The position numbers and the translations under genes were made by a program. From Stratiolaelaps scimitus (lineage: Eukaryota; Arthropoda; Arachnida; Mesostigmata; Laelapidae), in the NCBI GenBank assembly GCA_019614645.1, contig JABWDB010000011.1, forward strand, positions 496,001 through 560,000: 64,000 nt of DNA, in the 5' to 3' direction. This document shows, piece by piece, positions 10,584 through 22,233 of the stretch. Below the pieces are notes generated by a model. It saw only the letters and a list, made by a program, of their open reading frames with translations. It made no database searches and was not told the origin of the DNA. Position 1 is the first letter of the stretch. Every line of letters begins with the position of its first letter.

Positions 10584-12245
10584 CCCCCCCTTCGGCAACG
10601 AACACATCAACGGCTAATCAGTTACACAATGCTAGATAATTCTGCCACTTATCGACACCGCCTCGTCGACAAGTCTATACATATATATGCATACGTAATG
10701 TCCACCCACATCTACCCTCAAGCGTACGATATTCCCGAGCTAGATACTCGTCGAAGATCGCACGATACGGGTGCGACACATTCGTGCGTTCGTTCAGCAG
10801 CCCTGATCATTGTCGTTTGTCGGCGAGAAATCAAATTGTTTCGGTGTCCTGTTCATTTGGACGATTTCAGTAGGATTACGCCAACGGCATCGGCGCACCG
10901 CGGACGGCTGATCCATCTGCCGCAACGTGGCACACGCTGACCACGATATTTGTTTCAATTGGAGATACGGCGGCGGCGGCGGCGGCGTCACATTGCGCGG
11001 ATTCGCTGCGTACACATTGGCGAAGCGAGAATATCGTGTACGACAATGCGCAGGGCGCTGCTGGCGTTAGCAGCGACAATACAAGAAGTGCGTGTGTGTG
11101 TGTAGATTTGTGCTACTTCTGGTTGGCAATACGATTCTGTCGAATGCGTCCGCCCGCTGCGCGTAGGGGAGACCCATTACGCAGATGTTCAGTATCAGAT
11201 CGGTCCTCGTACCGGGGAGGTTCCAGCGATCGATGATATCTAGTTTGTTTTGTTATCTGAGCGATATCTTGGGGGAAAAGGGCCGGCGGAGTTAGATATT
11301 GTCGCCGTGATTAGCGGCCCGGTTGCCGGCCGGACGATGGAAGTGCGTGGTGCTTTTGTCAATACGCGCTTTTTCTGGTTTGCAATAACAGAGCTGGCGG
11401 CGGCGGCGGCGGCGGCAGCCGCAGACAACGAAAAACACAGCGCGATGCTTTGACGACACCGCCTCCCTGTAGCGCTGAGTCGCGTGGAGTGGCCAGCACG
11501 GCCAGTGTTCGGCTGGTACGCACAGCAAGCACAGTGGCAGAGGCGAAGGCGAGGGGATTCGTCAGATGGGAAGAAGATCCGATGACTCTGAATGGTTCAC
11601 TGTGTACTTCGGATGCGACGGATGTGAATGCTGCAAGAAGCGATTGCCAACTGTTTAGCTGAAGTAGCAGCAGCAGCAGCAACGGCCGCAGCCGTTGACT
11701 GGCCGAAATCCGCAGGAAACGAGGACGCCACAAGGTACCGACCAAGCGACGGGTGTAGACAGACATCTGCCGTTCGCCGTCGGCGACTACGGCGGCTGCG
11801 TTTGCCATTTAGCGGTGGTCACCGCGCAGTCAGTGAAGGCCACGGACTGAGGCCTGCTCGGCCAACGAATAGGGACACCATGCAGGTTCATCGACGATCG
11901 CTGCGAAGCCGTGGCCTTCGCCCGTGTCGCTACTGCGCCGGCGGTGCAAATATTGTCGTGTTCGGCGTAGCCGGCCATCTTTCAAAAAGTATCCTCAAAG
12001 GGATATGAACGTAGCGCGGCTAAGGCTGGCATCGGATTGGACCCCTTCATCAATTTCACGAGAGCGACAGTGAGAGAGAGAGAGAGAGAGTGGGATAATC
12101 GCCAAAATTAATTGGAAGAGGTGGTAGCACAAATGACAGCAGAAAGTCAGTCCCTTTCTGTTAAGGCGTTCAGAGCGATGTGTGTGTGTTCGTATATTTG
12201 CTCAATTGACATGTATAATCCAATACGACGTGTTTGGCGTATTAG
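10584..12245. other. Intergenic, GC-richer stretch with CGG tracts
   Basis: No gene is supported. It holds two CGG tracts, a CAG run near 11667-11690 and a diverged local duplication (about 11082-11130 and 11338-11389) sharing gaagtgcgtg and ttctggtt.gcaata. A (GA)n run lies at about 12071-12090. Open frames here are explained by the CGG/CAG runs. Confidence 0.5.
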
Positions 12246-12362
12246 CGGAACAGCAGTATCTTGCAACGTTCTCTTATCATATGTCACGTCACCAGGTCGC
12301 GGGACAGCTCGAATCTGCTGCTTCGGACTTTAACTACAGCCGTAGATAACCTATCCAATGCC
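12246..12362 (-). repeat. tRNA-derived SINE copy, diverged
   Basis: The stretch from ggaacagcag to cctatccaatgcc aligns with the 2.2-kb and 54.3-kb copies in minus orientation. A degenerate B box (GATTCGAGC) lies near 12309-12317. The segment gtcacgtcaccaggtcgc is shared with the 54.3-kb copy but not with the 2.2-kb copy, which suggests a subfamily. Confidence 0.6.
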
Positions 12363-13504
12363 CAAATGCCACCGCGCTGACGGCCAAGGGCTTTATGTTC
12401 GCCTCTGTTTCGTCTGTTAGATGCAAGTAATGAATTTTTCATTTTGGGAGTTTTCCCAATAAAAATCGGACGATATACGAAATGGACGATATATCAATTA
12501 AAGCGCAAACAAATCAGGCATGTGATGATCATTCCTCCCTCCCGTCATTAACAGTACTACTATTGCGTTCGCGGACAATTCTATTGTATGAGAGGTTGGG
12601 CCGAACTGTCTAATGAACGGTGACGGTGGATGTCGTGACGTGCTATTCATTATTTGCATTGTACAAGGCGCCCCGGACGGCTCCAAAGTCATAGTTTGTG
12701 TTCGTGTAGTGTGATAGGTCTACGTAGCGCCGACTCGAAGCAACTCTCGAGCGGTAAACTTTCGACGGAACTCAACGAGAGCAGGCATCAGTGTCGCTAG
12801 TGCGAGAAGGAGCTGCAACCTAACCTAGTTCTTGGAGCAGTTCTCTGGTTTGATCGGAGCGCGCACTGGCCGCCAGATCTGCTCTTCGTAAGAGATCGCC
12901 TAGATCTAGGCAGGTGGGTCCGGTCAGGTTCGATTCAGGTAGCGCACTGCTCTGGGGTAGACTGAAACCAGTCGAGAGTTTCCTGTTTGAGGAAGAAACA
13001 TCGAGCCCGAGAGACAATCGATCCTATGGAGCTGGCATCCTCGTCACGATTTCGTGGATCGTTTCAGAAGGTGGCGTTAAGGGCAGCCCAACGAGCCCAG
13101 TCAATGACGAGGCAGAAAATCGGGGAGCCATGAAATTGGCCTGCACAGGGCCGTGTTTCCGAACGGAAAGAAGTTCATATGGGGAACTCATTGGACTCGC
13201 CAACAACGAACGTCGCCCCGAGTAGAACCACCGCATTATTAAATCTCTTGTACAAGGGGGTCTTAGCCTGATCACAACGGAGACGGAGTCAGGATCGTTC
13301 ATGGTGGCAGGGACGCAATCACTCAATGCGTAAGATGCGAATAATGGCATAAATAATGGATCTCTTGTATCTTTAGTATAGTGGAACTCGGATCCTCCCT
13401 GCTACGATGAATCGTACGTGGTTGAACACAGCATCGCGGGCGGACGCATTCAACGAGAACGTCTGTGCTTTGAACATCGACTCAAAGCACAACCAGTTCA
13501 TACA
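12363..13504. other. Intergenic, no supported gene
   Basis: A non-repetitive stretch without recognisable coding, RNA or repeat signals. Open frames on both strands around 12914-13350 have no family match or splice support. Confidence 0.4.
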
Positions 13505-13578
13505 TTTGCTTATTTGTAAATGAAGAGCAATTTGCTTATTTGTAAATGAAGAGCAATTTGCTTATTTGTAAAAGAAGA
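13505..13578. repeat. Tandem repeat, 26-bp unit, about 2.8 copies
   Basis: The unit begins gcttatttgtaaatgaagag. Unit starts at 13508, 13534 and 13560 are exactly 26 bp apart. The third unit is slightly diverged (aaaagaag). Confidence 0.9.
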
Positions 13579-16500
13579 CGAACAAGAGTCGGGTTAATAC
13601 CTGTCAGAAACACAAAATATAACAATGTCCAGATCGAACTCATCGTTTGTATGACGCGACCTAATTCATTGTTGTCTCTAGCAATGTGAACGCATCGCGA
13701 TTATTATTCTCCGCGGTGCCAAAGCTAGCGATCTCGAGCATAATACCAGGATGACGCGTGCGTCCCGGCGTCGTTCTCTTAGCCAGGTTCGAATTCGGGT
13801 CAGTCAAGCCTACCATAAACGGTGCCATACCGCCGCTTAACCGATCCCCACCGGCCCAGATCTATGGGACAGAGACGGGCTGTGCGTACGCATCGGCAGG
13901 TCTCCAGCGAATTTCTTCGTTCGTGATGTCCCTCAAGTCGTTTGTTTCAGCTTCGAGGCTGCTTTAATGCTGTGTCGCCTTCTTGTGGCTGGTGTTCTTC
14001 CCGGTCGTTGTTGCTTCCTCGTTCGTCTTGTACCTGAGGGTCGAGTCGGCACGATGTTGACTAGCGCAATCTCGACGTATGCGGAGAACAGGATCGAAAC
14101 CGGAGTTGGGTCAGTGGTCGTTTGGGGAGTTTTTGGTGCTGCAGCTGCTGATCGGCGAGCCGAACGCCTGGCCGGAAGCAGACGGCGCTGCGGCGGCGGC
14201 GGCGGCAGCTTACTACCGACCGACCTATGTAGGTGCTGACCCATCGAGCGCGGTTATCATTGAACTCCGCTCGGCGGCGGCGGCGGCGCAGCAGCGCAGA
14301 GGTCACCAGGAACTTCCTGGTCTGATCAAACGCCCTCCGCCACTGATCAGAGGACGATTGCGAGCCGTCGTGTCGCACTGGTCCTCGCTTCGAAGTGTGA
14401 TCAAAGTGCATTGACCAGACCGCGGTGGCTGTAGTATCGCAAGTCGCAATGGCCAACTAGCACAAGGGGTACCAAACGAGCAGAACTGAACACACAGGAA
14501 ATCGGGTAGTGATCGGCGCCTCAGATGAGTTGCCTCTTGAAGTATGACTTGCTCAACGAGTAGATCGTTGAGGAAATCCCCAGGTGGAGAAGTTAACTGC
14601 TATTCGTCTATAAGGATTGTGTTCGCGCGGTTGAACCCCTCCGTGTTACGTGTTCGGTTATGCGGGAGGGATATTTTTCATTGACGATTGGCTATAGTAG
14701 CCCGAAGTAGCCTAATTAATAACACCACATTCGATGACAAGGTTCAATATAGTATACATATATATATGTATATCCCCGAAAATCGTCACTAAGCCGCCTA
14801 ATGTCCCTAGGTAACGAGCGTACAGTTATTAAAATATCACCGCAGCTTTTGGCACGGAAGACAATAAAGAATAACCTTTGATTCCTGCCCCGCCAACGCA
14901 CTCAATATAGAAGACACGAGCTCAGGTCTCGAGAGGGCAACGCAAATTGATCTTGTTTGCCTGTATTCTTAAGTACTATATATTGGGGACGAATTTACTT
15001 GAAAATCAGTTGCCACCCACCCTTGCCACCCACCCATTCCAGCACCAATGTACTGTGATCTGATCGAGTTGAATCCTGAAAGCGTCGGTTTTTTGCCGAC
15101 GCCAGATCTCTCGCTCGGGTTGTAGTGAGTGTCGGTGAGCACTGTGCAATCGAAGTAGGGCCTGCCCTCTTCGCTTTTCCACAGTGTATATATATATATA
15201 TATATATAATTCCACTTTGGTGTCGCTGCATCGGTGTGGCCACGAACGAACGCCAGGCCGAGCCATCTAACCTGCCGTCAGTTGTCTGAGGCCTTTACGA
15301 TAGGATCGTCTCTCTGTCGGCCTCGGCCTGATGGTCGGATCGCTTGCGCGAAATAACATTCCCGTGTCAATATCGAGTTGTCCTGCAAGTGATTCATTTA
15401 TTTGTGAGCAAAGCGTCGGCGAGAGACAACGGCCGTATCAGCGAATCGACAGAATGGGTGACAGAGGAGCGGTATCGAGGGTGCCAGGTTGGGCCCTCAC
15501 CTGGAGCAGGCAGGAAGACGGGGGCGGCGATTTCCGCGGCCCAGTGTAGTGCTCCTTTAGGATACGCCGCTAAGAAGCAAGCGGGCTATGGTCGCGCGTG
15601 GTCGAGTACCAGCGCCGGATGGGTGGGCGATAGATTCCTTCTGGAATGTGACAGGTTTGCCGGGGGTAAAATCGAAGATGGGACGACAATACCCCAGAGC
15701 CCCCGCCGCCACCCCCTCAATGTATGCGATGGTGATTCTGCCCTACGGAGGAACATCTAGGAAGGTGGGAGACGAATACCAACCACTCAATCAGTGTTGC
15801 TGCATAGAAGACTTTGGCATGGGACAAATATATCATAGGATACCTGCCATTGTATGGATAGGCTTAAGGGTATAGCTGGCTGTACGCAGATCTATATCCA
15901 GATCAACATAGATCTCTCTCTCTCTAGAATGTCTCTGGTGGTGACCGTGCGTTTGAAGAAAATTTCCTCCTCTTAAAAAAAAAAAAGATCAACATAGATC
16001 ACATTCGGTCGTGACTCATAACAATGAATCAAGATGCGATTAGCGTACAGTACTGATCGTGTTTATTATTTGTGTGCTATTGTACTTGTTCCTGCTTTCG
16101 AGGTCCCACCTTGTCTTGAGGGGAGACCGTTCGAGCGAATCTCAATTCGAGGTCCAATCGGTTCCACTTTATATAGTAATTGATCGCTAGCATAATTGTG
16201 CTGTCTACCCTAAAATGACCTGGGAATGATAACATTAACTGGTAGGTGCAAACTGGACAGAGTGATCAATCATTCTTACATCTTATACTTGTCGAAAAAA
16301 TAGTATGCGACTATTTAACCATTGAGTATCAAAGATACAAAATAAACACATGGTTTACATTGAACGTCCATTTAACGTTAATACTAATGATACTAACGAT
16401 AATAATAATTATAATAGTCATTGTAGTGGTCGGGAGCGTCTGCAAATATTTATTTATAGTAATGAATTTACTTGTTGGTCACATTTGCAGTAAAAATTCG

Positions 16501-17962
16501 TGAAATGTTGTTATGCTCTCGGCGTATTTCCCACCCCTATTGATTGGATTTGTTGACAACATTGCACAAACGTGCTTTTATATGAAGCACCTAATGATTT
16601 TGTGCTGGAAGCGCGTCTTGCCCTGCGCGAGACATATATTATATTTACCCTTGGATTTAGGTGTGTGCCTGTGTGTCAGGGGCTATGACGCCAGATATAG
16701 GCGTTCAGCTCCAGGCTTCTATAAGCTGGAACAGTGATAACTCCGTTGATAAATAGAATAGATCGTTGCTTATCGTTGTACCCTGAGTGGTACACGGTAT
16801 GCACGTTGGATACTTGGATAAGATCCGCTGCAGTGACGCGCAGTAAGCCATATCCCTTTGTGTTTATTTCATAGTTTCCGCTGACAGCTTCACTATATGT
16901 ATATATATGGACATTTCGAATTTGACAGAGCTGTAATGAGAGACCCACGCTGTTGCAGAACTGAACGTAACGTTGAACCCTCTGAGCTACAGCCACGTCG
17001 AACACAGCATGGTATTGTCAGTGGAATTGTCAAATTTATCGATAGCGAATCGTGTCAACGGCTATCGCCAGTGCAAACTTAAGGTGCAGCTATATATATA
17101 TATATATATATAACGCTTGAAAACGTATATATTTATATATATCTAACCCGAGTTTAGCAGCACCTACTTAGAGGCCAAGTGGCAAGGTGCCCAACCACGT
17201 GATAACTAACCGGGGAATTGTGACGGGGAGAGATAGATGGATATAGGGAGAGATATGTAATAATACCTTCCTTTATTTAATCATTCATGCTGAGTCGGTA
17301 TAGCGATCGAGAAAGATATCGACATATATTGGGCATTGAGCGAAGTGTGTGGGTCGTCAATCAAATTTCTTTGATTACTTTATTTTTGTTGCATCACGTT
17401 TCAATCGAAGAGTTGCTGATATTATGCGCTTATTTTCGTGCAATATTGCGTTGGGCAAACATGGCATTTATATATCGTGCAATCGCATACAACGGCTGCG
17501 TGTATCCGTTTGGCGTGGTGATCTCGTCGCGCGGTGATCTCACGACATGAGACTTTGTCACACTCAGTCATATACGAGTGAACGTGATAGCGATGCTTTA
17601 TGAGATGATTATTACTATCATTGTCAAAAGTAGCTAATTGTCGTTGCTAATCGCTCCCGTTTTGCTTCTATCAGCTATTGGTTAATCAGATGAGAAAAGC
17701 TGATCTTACATTGTCCCTATGAACCGTTGATCACTAGTTTACGCAGAGACCATATTCACGACATCGTCGCAGATCTCACCGAGCAGAGTGCATGTGCGCT
17801 ATTGTCGTGAACATTTATCATGAACGTGCCATTACGTAAACGTTCGGGCTTGCGGAGGACGGATGCATTGTGCCCCAATGTAATGTACAAGTGACACAGG
17901 TGAAATAACGTACGATTCCATGGCAGGCTCCTATTGGACAAGCAGGTCGGAATACATTACAG

Positions 17963-17965
<3 letters not shown>
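13579..17965. other. Intergenic, no supported gene
   Basis: It contains CGG runs near 14197-14208 and 14275-14289, AT tracts at 15186-15209 and 17091-17112, an A-run near 15976-15987, and smaller AT patches near 14756-14773. Long open frames around 14000-14450 overlap the CGG runs and look like composition artefacts. Confidence 0.5.

Positions 17966-18020
<55 letters not shown>
17966..18020. repeat. (AT)n microsatellite
   Basis: An uninterrupted AT dinucleotide run of about 55 bp. Confidence 0.95.
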
Positions 18021-18023
<3 letters not shown>

Positions 18024-18139
18024 ATTCACTCATATGTCCCCTGCATTCGGATTGTGGGAACAGCGGTACTATGTCTCCAAATGAGTCATTCTAGGCGTCC
18101 GTAGATTGTGATTAAACAACGGTCAATACTCATATATAA

Positions 18140-18214
18140 GTGACATATAAGAGAGCTTAAGCATTGTAAAGTTGCAGCTCCTTCAATAAACCAATAAACC
18201 TTTACCTTTACCTC
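18140..18214 (+). repeat. tRNA-derived SINE fragment (5'-truncated)
   Basis: The body and tail are almost identical to the 2.2-kb copy (gagagcttaagcattgtaaa, then aataaaccaataaacc and two TTTACC units). The tRNA-like head is missing. It lies about 120 bp downstream of a 55-bp AT tract. Confidence 0.75.
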
Positions 18215-19156
18215 ACTTGAATGCTGGTGCGGTCCACGGGACAGGGAAAGTTTCACGGAGCTTTTATGCGTCTCGAAGGTAGCATTCATATTGCAGGGTG
18301 ACGCGTGCACGCGTGCGTGTGCGTCTGTGTGTGCGTGATGTTCGCGTGCATGAATATTCGCGTGCGCTCACACCTTTAATGACGACGGGACGACGCTCAG
18401 CTGTGTACAATTAGTGGTTGCGCATATGATAGAGAGAGAGCTAGAGAATAAAAGAAGTGGACCTTGCCATCTGGAGCAATCTAGGCAAAATTAACATCGC
18501 TGCGGCCGCGCCCCGTGAAGGATTACCGCTAAGGCGCTAAGGGCTGGACAAGCTAGAAGTTCTCGCAATAGCAAGATTGGACGAAATTTTTCGATGTCGT
18601 CGTCCGCGCGCAGGGGAACGCTCTTAAATGATTAGAATGGTTGAAAAAGCAAAGTTGATTTTCAAGGATATTCCTCTCTTAATTGGATTACTATCGCACG
18701 ACAATGAAATAGCCTAAGCTCTCCGGCTGCACCTAGTCAGCCTGCCGTGGCGTACGGTAGCAGTGTGACGGCTAGTTACTTTTGCAAATTGTCACTGTCA
18801 AAATGTCGAATAGTCATATATATATGTGAAGGCATGAATCAATAGAAGAGAAGCAATATATGCGACATGTGCAGGCATTTCTCCTCACTTGCCTCTGTGC
18901 GAATACAGCCTCAGTGCCGTGAACCGAACTCCCAGAGTGTGTGACCCCCGCGCGCGCGCGAACAGAGAGTGTCTAGCCCAAGTGCCAGTTCCCAAATCCC
19001 GCGCAATAACGATATGATTTACGTTGATATCTCGCTAACAGCAGTGAGCGAATGACAATCAAACGCTGAACTTGCCCCAACTTGTGTTCGCTTGAGGAGA
19101 CGAATGGTTGTCACCTGTTGGACGAGCCGGCGCGCGAACTGCGGCCACGAGCAACG
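18215..19156. other. Upstream region of the Brambleberry-like gene
   Basis: It holds an alternating GT/GC-rich stretch near 18301-18345, a (GC)n run near 18950-18960 and a TATATATA near 18817-18825. No TATA/initiator pair with correct spacing was found, so no promoter is called. Confidence 0.4.
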
Positions 19157-20578
19157 ATGCATCTGGTAACATGTGTCCTCATCGTTGTGCTTTTGCAATG
19201 CGGTCATCGAGTGGCATCGGACGGCGAGAGTCGAGCTCTGTACGAGGACATGCTGGCTAAGCAGTCGCTTTATGGGGACTGTTGGCTTGACGCGATCGCC
19301 CTTGTCAACGAGAGCTGCTCGCGGCAGACGCGGCTGACGACGGAGACCGAGGCCCGGGCGACTCTCGCGATGTACAATTGCTTCCTGGCGAAAATCGAGG
19401 GGCGACAGGTGCGGTGCCCTGACGATCAGCGAGTTGTCAAATGCCCGGAGCTTCATAGCGAACTTCGCAACGAGCTGCACCGGCAGGTGTACGTTGGCTT
19501 CTTGAACATGCGCAACACGTTTTGTGACCATTGGACTGACAATGAGACGAGCAGCAGAACGGGCGAGGATCTGCCCTCCGCGAGCGACGAATCATATTCC
19601 CCACCACATGAGGGATTTGTGGGCGCCGCAAGCGACAACAACCACCATGAGGAAAGAAACGCCCAGCAGGATGAAAGGTGTGAGTCATGCGAGGACGCGC
19701 AGCAATGGTACGATCTGACCGACAGGGTCTGCCATCTGTGTGCCCAACTTTGGGACTACACTATACACGTTTGTGGTCAGGCTTGGCAATACTTGAGCGT
19801 GCATGCCGCATCGACTGTCATGGATCGTTGGGAGGGAATACCCGATTGGATGTTGGAAATCTACGCCAGACTGCAGAATGTCTTCCAGCCGATCTATGCA
19901 CCTGCTTCGGGAGTCTTTAGCAAGCTATTTAGCTCGATCAGGTCAGTGATCGATGTGCTGGCCCAAGTGGCGCAATCGTTATGTCCGCCGGTGCTGCATT
20001 GCGCAAGCTACATCATAGCTAGGTGTCGTCAGATTGTTGAACTGTTACGATTTGCTGCCCCGTTCTGGGTTCGCTTCCCACGGATTGCCCTTACTGACGT
20101 ACACACATGTCAGGGCGTGCCGTACAAGATGTCACTTAAGATTATAGAAAATTCAGCACAATTCTGGTCGTTTGTCGCTCACGTCTGGGGCTCGGATTTG
20201 CTTCGGATTCACTGGAAGTATCGGGACGCGCAGGTCTATTCGAATCGGAGGACTGATCTGATTCTAATTGTCCTTGTGGGCGTGAGCTACCTCTTCGAGC
20301 GTAAGCTCATTACCTACTCGTTGAACAATTGTCCAGGGGCCGGCACCGATGGCCAGGCAGTGAGGTACCTGAGTGACAACCAAAGGGCCTCAAGAACCCT
20401 CCTTATCTTATTGGCCCTCATCGTGTTGCTTATGGAGACGGTGGCGAATCGGCGCAATGAGAACACAACCAGTTCATCGGGAAGGCCCACCAATGAAATG
20501 TCATATGGGGTAGTAGGCGAGCAACAGCCATGTGGCGCTTCGCCCACTACCTCGTCCCCGCAAGTACAGCAAGGCTGA
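19157..20578 (+). CDS. Brambleberry/KAR5/GEX1-like nuclear membrane fusion protein, intronless
   Basis: One open frame of 473 codons runs from ATG 19157 (A at -3) to TGA 20576-20578. The frame is open further upstream but without an ATG, and starting at 19157 puts a hydrophobic signal peptide at residues 1-20. The N-terminal domain has a cysteine pattern (Cys 42, 54, 75, 87, 96, 123) with GDCWLDAIALVNESC, MYNC, KIEGRQVRCP and RNTFCDH, matching my knowledge of the KAR5/GEX1/Brambleberry family. A charged, low-complexity segment (about 130-175) and a Cys/Trp/aromatic-rich region (about 175-320) follow. Two hydrophobic segments (about 367-380 and 412-430) fit membrane anchoring near the C-terminus, and a polar tail ends the protein. 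Known family role: fusion of nuclear envelopes at karyogamy in fungi, plants and protists, and of karyomeres in zebrafish embryos. Function here is inferred. The lack of introns could reflect a retrocopy or lineage-specific intron loss. Confidence 0.7.
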   Translation: MHLVTCVLIVVLLQCGHRVASDGESRALYEDMLAKQSLYGDCWLDAIALVNESCSRQTRLTTETEARATLAMYNCFLAKIEGRQVRCPDDQRVVKCPELHSELRNELHRQVYVGFLNMRNTFCDHWTDNETSSRTGEDLPSASDESYSPPHEGFVGAASDNNHHEERNAQQDERCESCEDAQQWYDLTDRVCHLCAQLWDYTIHVCGQAWQYLSVHAASTVMDRWEGIPDWMLEIYARLQNVFQPIYAPASGVFSKLFSSIRSVIDVLAQVAQSLCPPVLHCASYIIARCRQIVELLRFAAPFWVRFPRIALTDVHTCQGVPYKMSLKIIENSAQFWSFVAHVWGSDLLRIHWKYRDAQVYSNRRTDLILIVLVGVSYLFERKLITYSLNNCPGAGTDGQAVRYLSDNQRASRTLLILLALIVLLMETVANRRNENTTSSSGRPTNEMSYGVVGEQQPCGASPTTSSPQVQQG

Positions 20579-21689
20579 GCCTAATTACCATCTTGGAAAT
20601 TCTACCTTTGTAGCCTAACCTAACTTGCATTGATCTCTCTCCCTCCCTTCCGTGAGATGTGAAAAAAATATACGTGACCACTATCAACACTGGCGTGTCT
20701 AGATATTTTGATGGAGGCGTTTTTAGAATCCGTGCTGATTGTCATTGGGTCTTCAGGTTTAGGGGCAGGTTTATTAATTGGCATTAGTACGGTTGATGAG
20801 TCGGCCAACGCCTCCAACAGGGCCAGCTTACACTGCACTTCGTGGACACCTTCCGCCGTTACAATTTATCTTGTATTTGTAGTTGAACTTTAACTCTGAG
20901 TTAAACGAAGTTATTCATTAACTTGTTCGCCATTTAAAATGAAAACGCCATTAAATCAATACACGAAATACTTTCAAAATGTCATGTCGTTGAAAACTGT
21001 TGAAGTATATACCCTCACGTGTTTTTTTATCGCTGTCGAAATTAAAATCATAGACAACTTCTCGCTGTTTGTATTCGGCATGTATCTATATCTCCAGAGA
21101 TTGTTTTCTAGAATAACCACTGATATCAAAAGTATCTACACCAACATGATACAATGAGCACATAGAGAAGCTCAGGTACGGAATAGTCAGTATATGCAAA
21201 TTCATTGGTAGCAAAAATGTACTCATTTACTGAATGCAGTTCACTGTCCATTATATTCCGCTGATGTTAACGAGGTTGGATAAATTTACGTCAGATTATT
21301 TTTGACTTGTGTGCATTCACAGCATTGATAATTGCCTTAAACAAATCGAAACAAGCTGTTCATCAATGGAACAATGAGATACACTAGCGAACAATCGCGG
21401 ATTTAGCAAAACCTCACTGATGTTCTAAAATTTTTGACAACGTTTTCCTCTTGAATCCCCCCCCCCGTCCAGCATAGCTACGTTCAAACACAATATTAGA
21501 TATCGTATATGGGCCCATGAACATTGGGTGGAGATGCCATGCCTCGAGCTCTGCATCTCGAGATCCAAGCTGCGATCGTTAACTGCTCAGCCTTGACGGA
21601 TTTCATTCTAATCCGAATTTACAAACGCCCGCCATCCAGATAGTCTTGACGCCTCTGTAACAGTGTGGCTGGTTTGGAGCTGCGTTGGT
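20579..21689. other. Downstream of the Brambleberry-like gene; no second gene supported
   Basis: Presumably the 3' UTR comes first; an ATTAAA at about 20950-20955 is the first plausible polyadenylation hexamer. The segment 20620-20893 is open on both strands with protein-like translations but has no recognised family. A C-run lies near 21459-21466. Confidence 0.4.
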
Positions 21690-21745
21690 AAGGTTTGCAG
21701 CTGCGTTGTGGGCTAAGGTTTGCAGCTGTGTTGTGGGCTAAGGTC
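21690..21745. repeat. Tandem repeat, 25-bp unit, about 2.3 copies
   Basis: The unit aaggtttgcagctgcgttgt (first 20 of 25 bases) is at 21690-21714 and again, with one change, at 21715-21739. Partial units lie on both sides, including a diverged one at 21671-21689. Confidence 0.85.
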
Positions 21746-21897
21746 TGGTGGTACGTCCAGTCGCCTATTCGACTTGACGAATAGACCCGCCCGCTGTTGC
21801 CGCTGAAACCGATGTTTCTGCCGTTGCGCAATGCCCCCGACGCGCGTGGCCAGTAGAAAAAGGGGGTGGGGGGTATCATCATTGGAAAATCATCCCG

Positions 21898-21943
21898 AAA
21901 GCAGTTGTAGCAGCATGGCTGTTAAATGTTGGCTGTGTCTGGT
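21898..21943 (+). repeat. Dispersed repeat, copy 2 (partial)
   Basis: It shares aaagcagttgta and gttaaatgttggctg with the copy at 8224-8289. The flanks carry a local direct repeat of atcatcattggaaa (about 21877-21890 and 21966-21979), possibly a duplication around the insert. Confidence 0.4.
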
Positions 21944-22168
21944 CATCTCGGAAAATGAATTACTATCATCATTGGAAATTGCACCGTAGAGCAAAGACGC
22001 GGAACTGGCCCAAACAACTCGCGCACATCGTGGAGGTCAGTGGAAACCCAAATTGTATGAACTGCTATAAATAGAATTGAAAAAGTTTGCTTGGGTGTGA
22101 GTCAGTCGGTAGAAACATGCCACCGTTGCACATTTGCATTTGAACAGGGGTTGTCCGTCGTTATGAAT

Positions 22169-22233
22169 CGGCAATGCCCAGAGCAGTGGACCTATTATTG
22201 TTGAATGTTGATTGTGAGCCAGCCTGTCAAATC
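22169..22233 (+). repeat. Dispersed repeat, copy 3
   Basis: It shares ggcaatgc, agcagtgg, gttgaatgttgattgtgag and cagcctg in the same order as the copy at 8224-8289, with scattered substitutions. Confidence 0.5.

Noticed and set aside
13785..13810. B-box-like aggttcgaattc on the plus strand
   Set aside because: No A box at suitable distance and no stems.
19082..19156. Upstream extension of the Brambleberry-like frame
   Set aside because: The frame is open but has no ATG before 19157; the extension would also bury the signal peptide.
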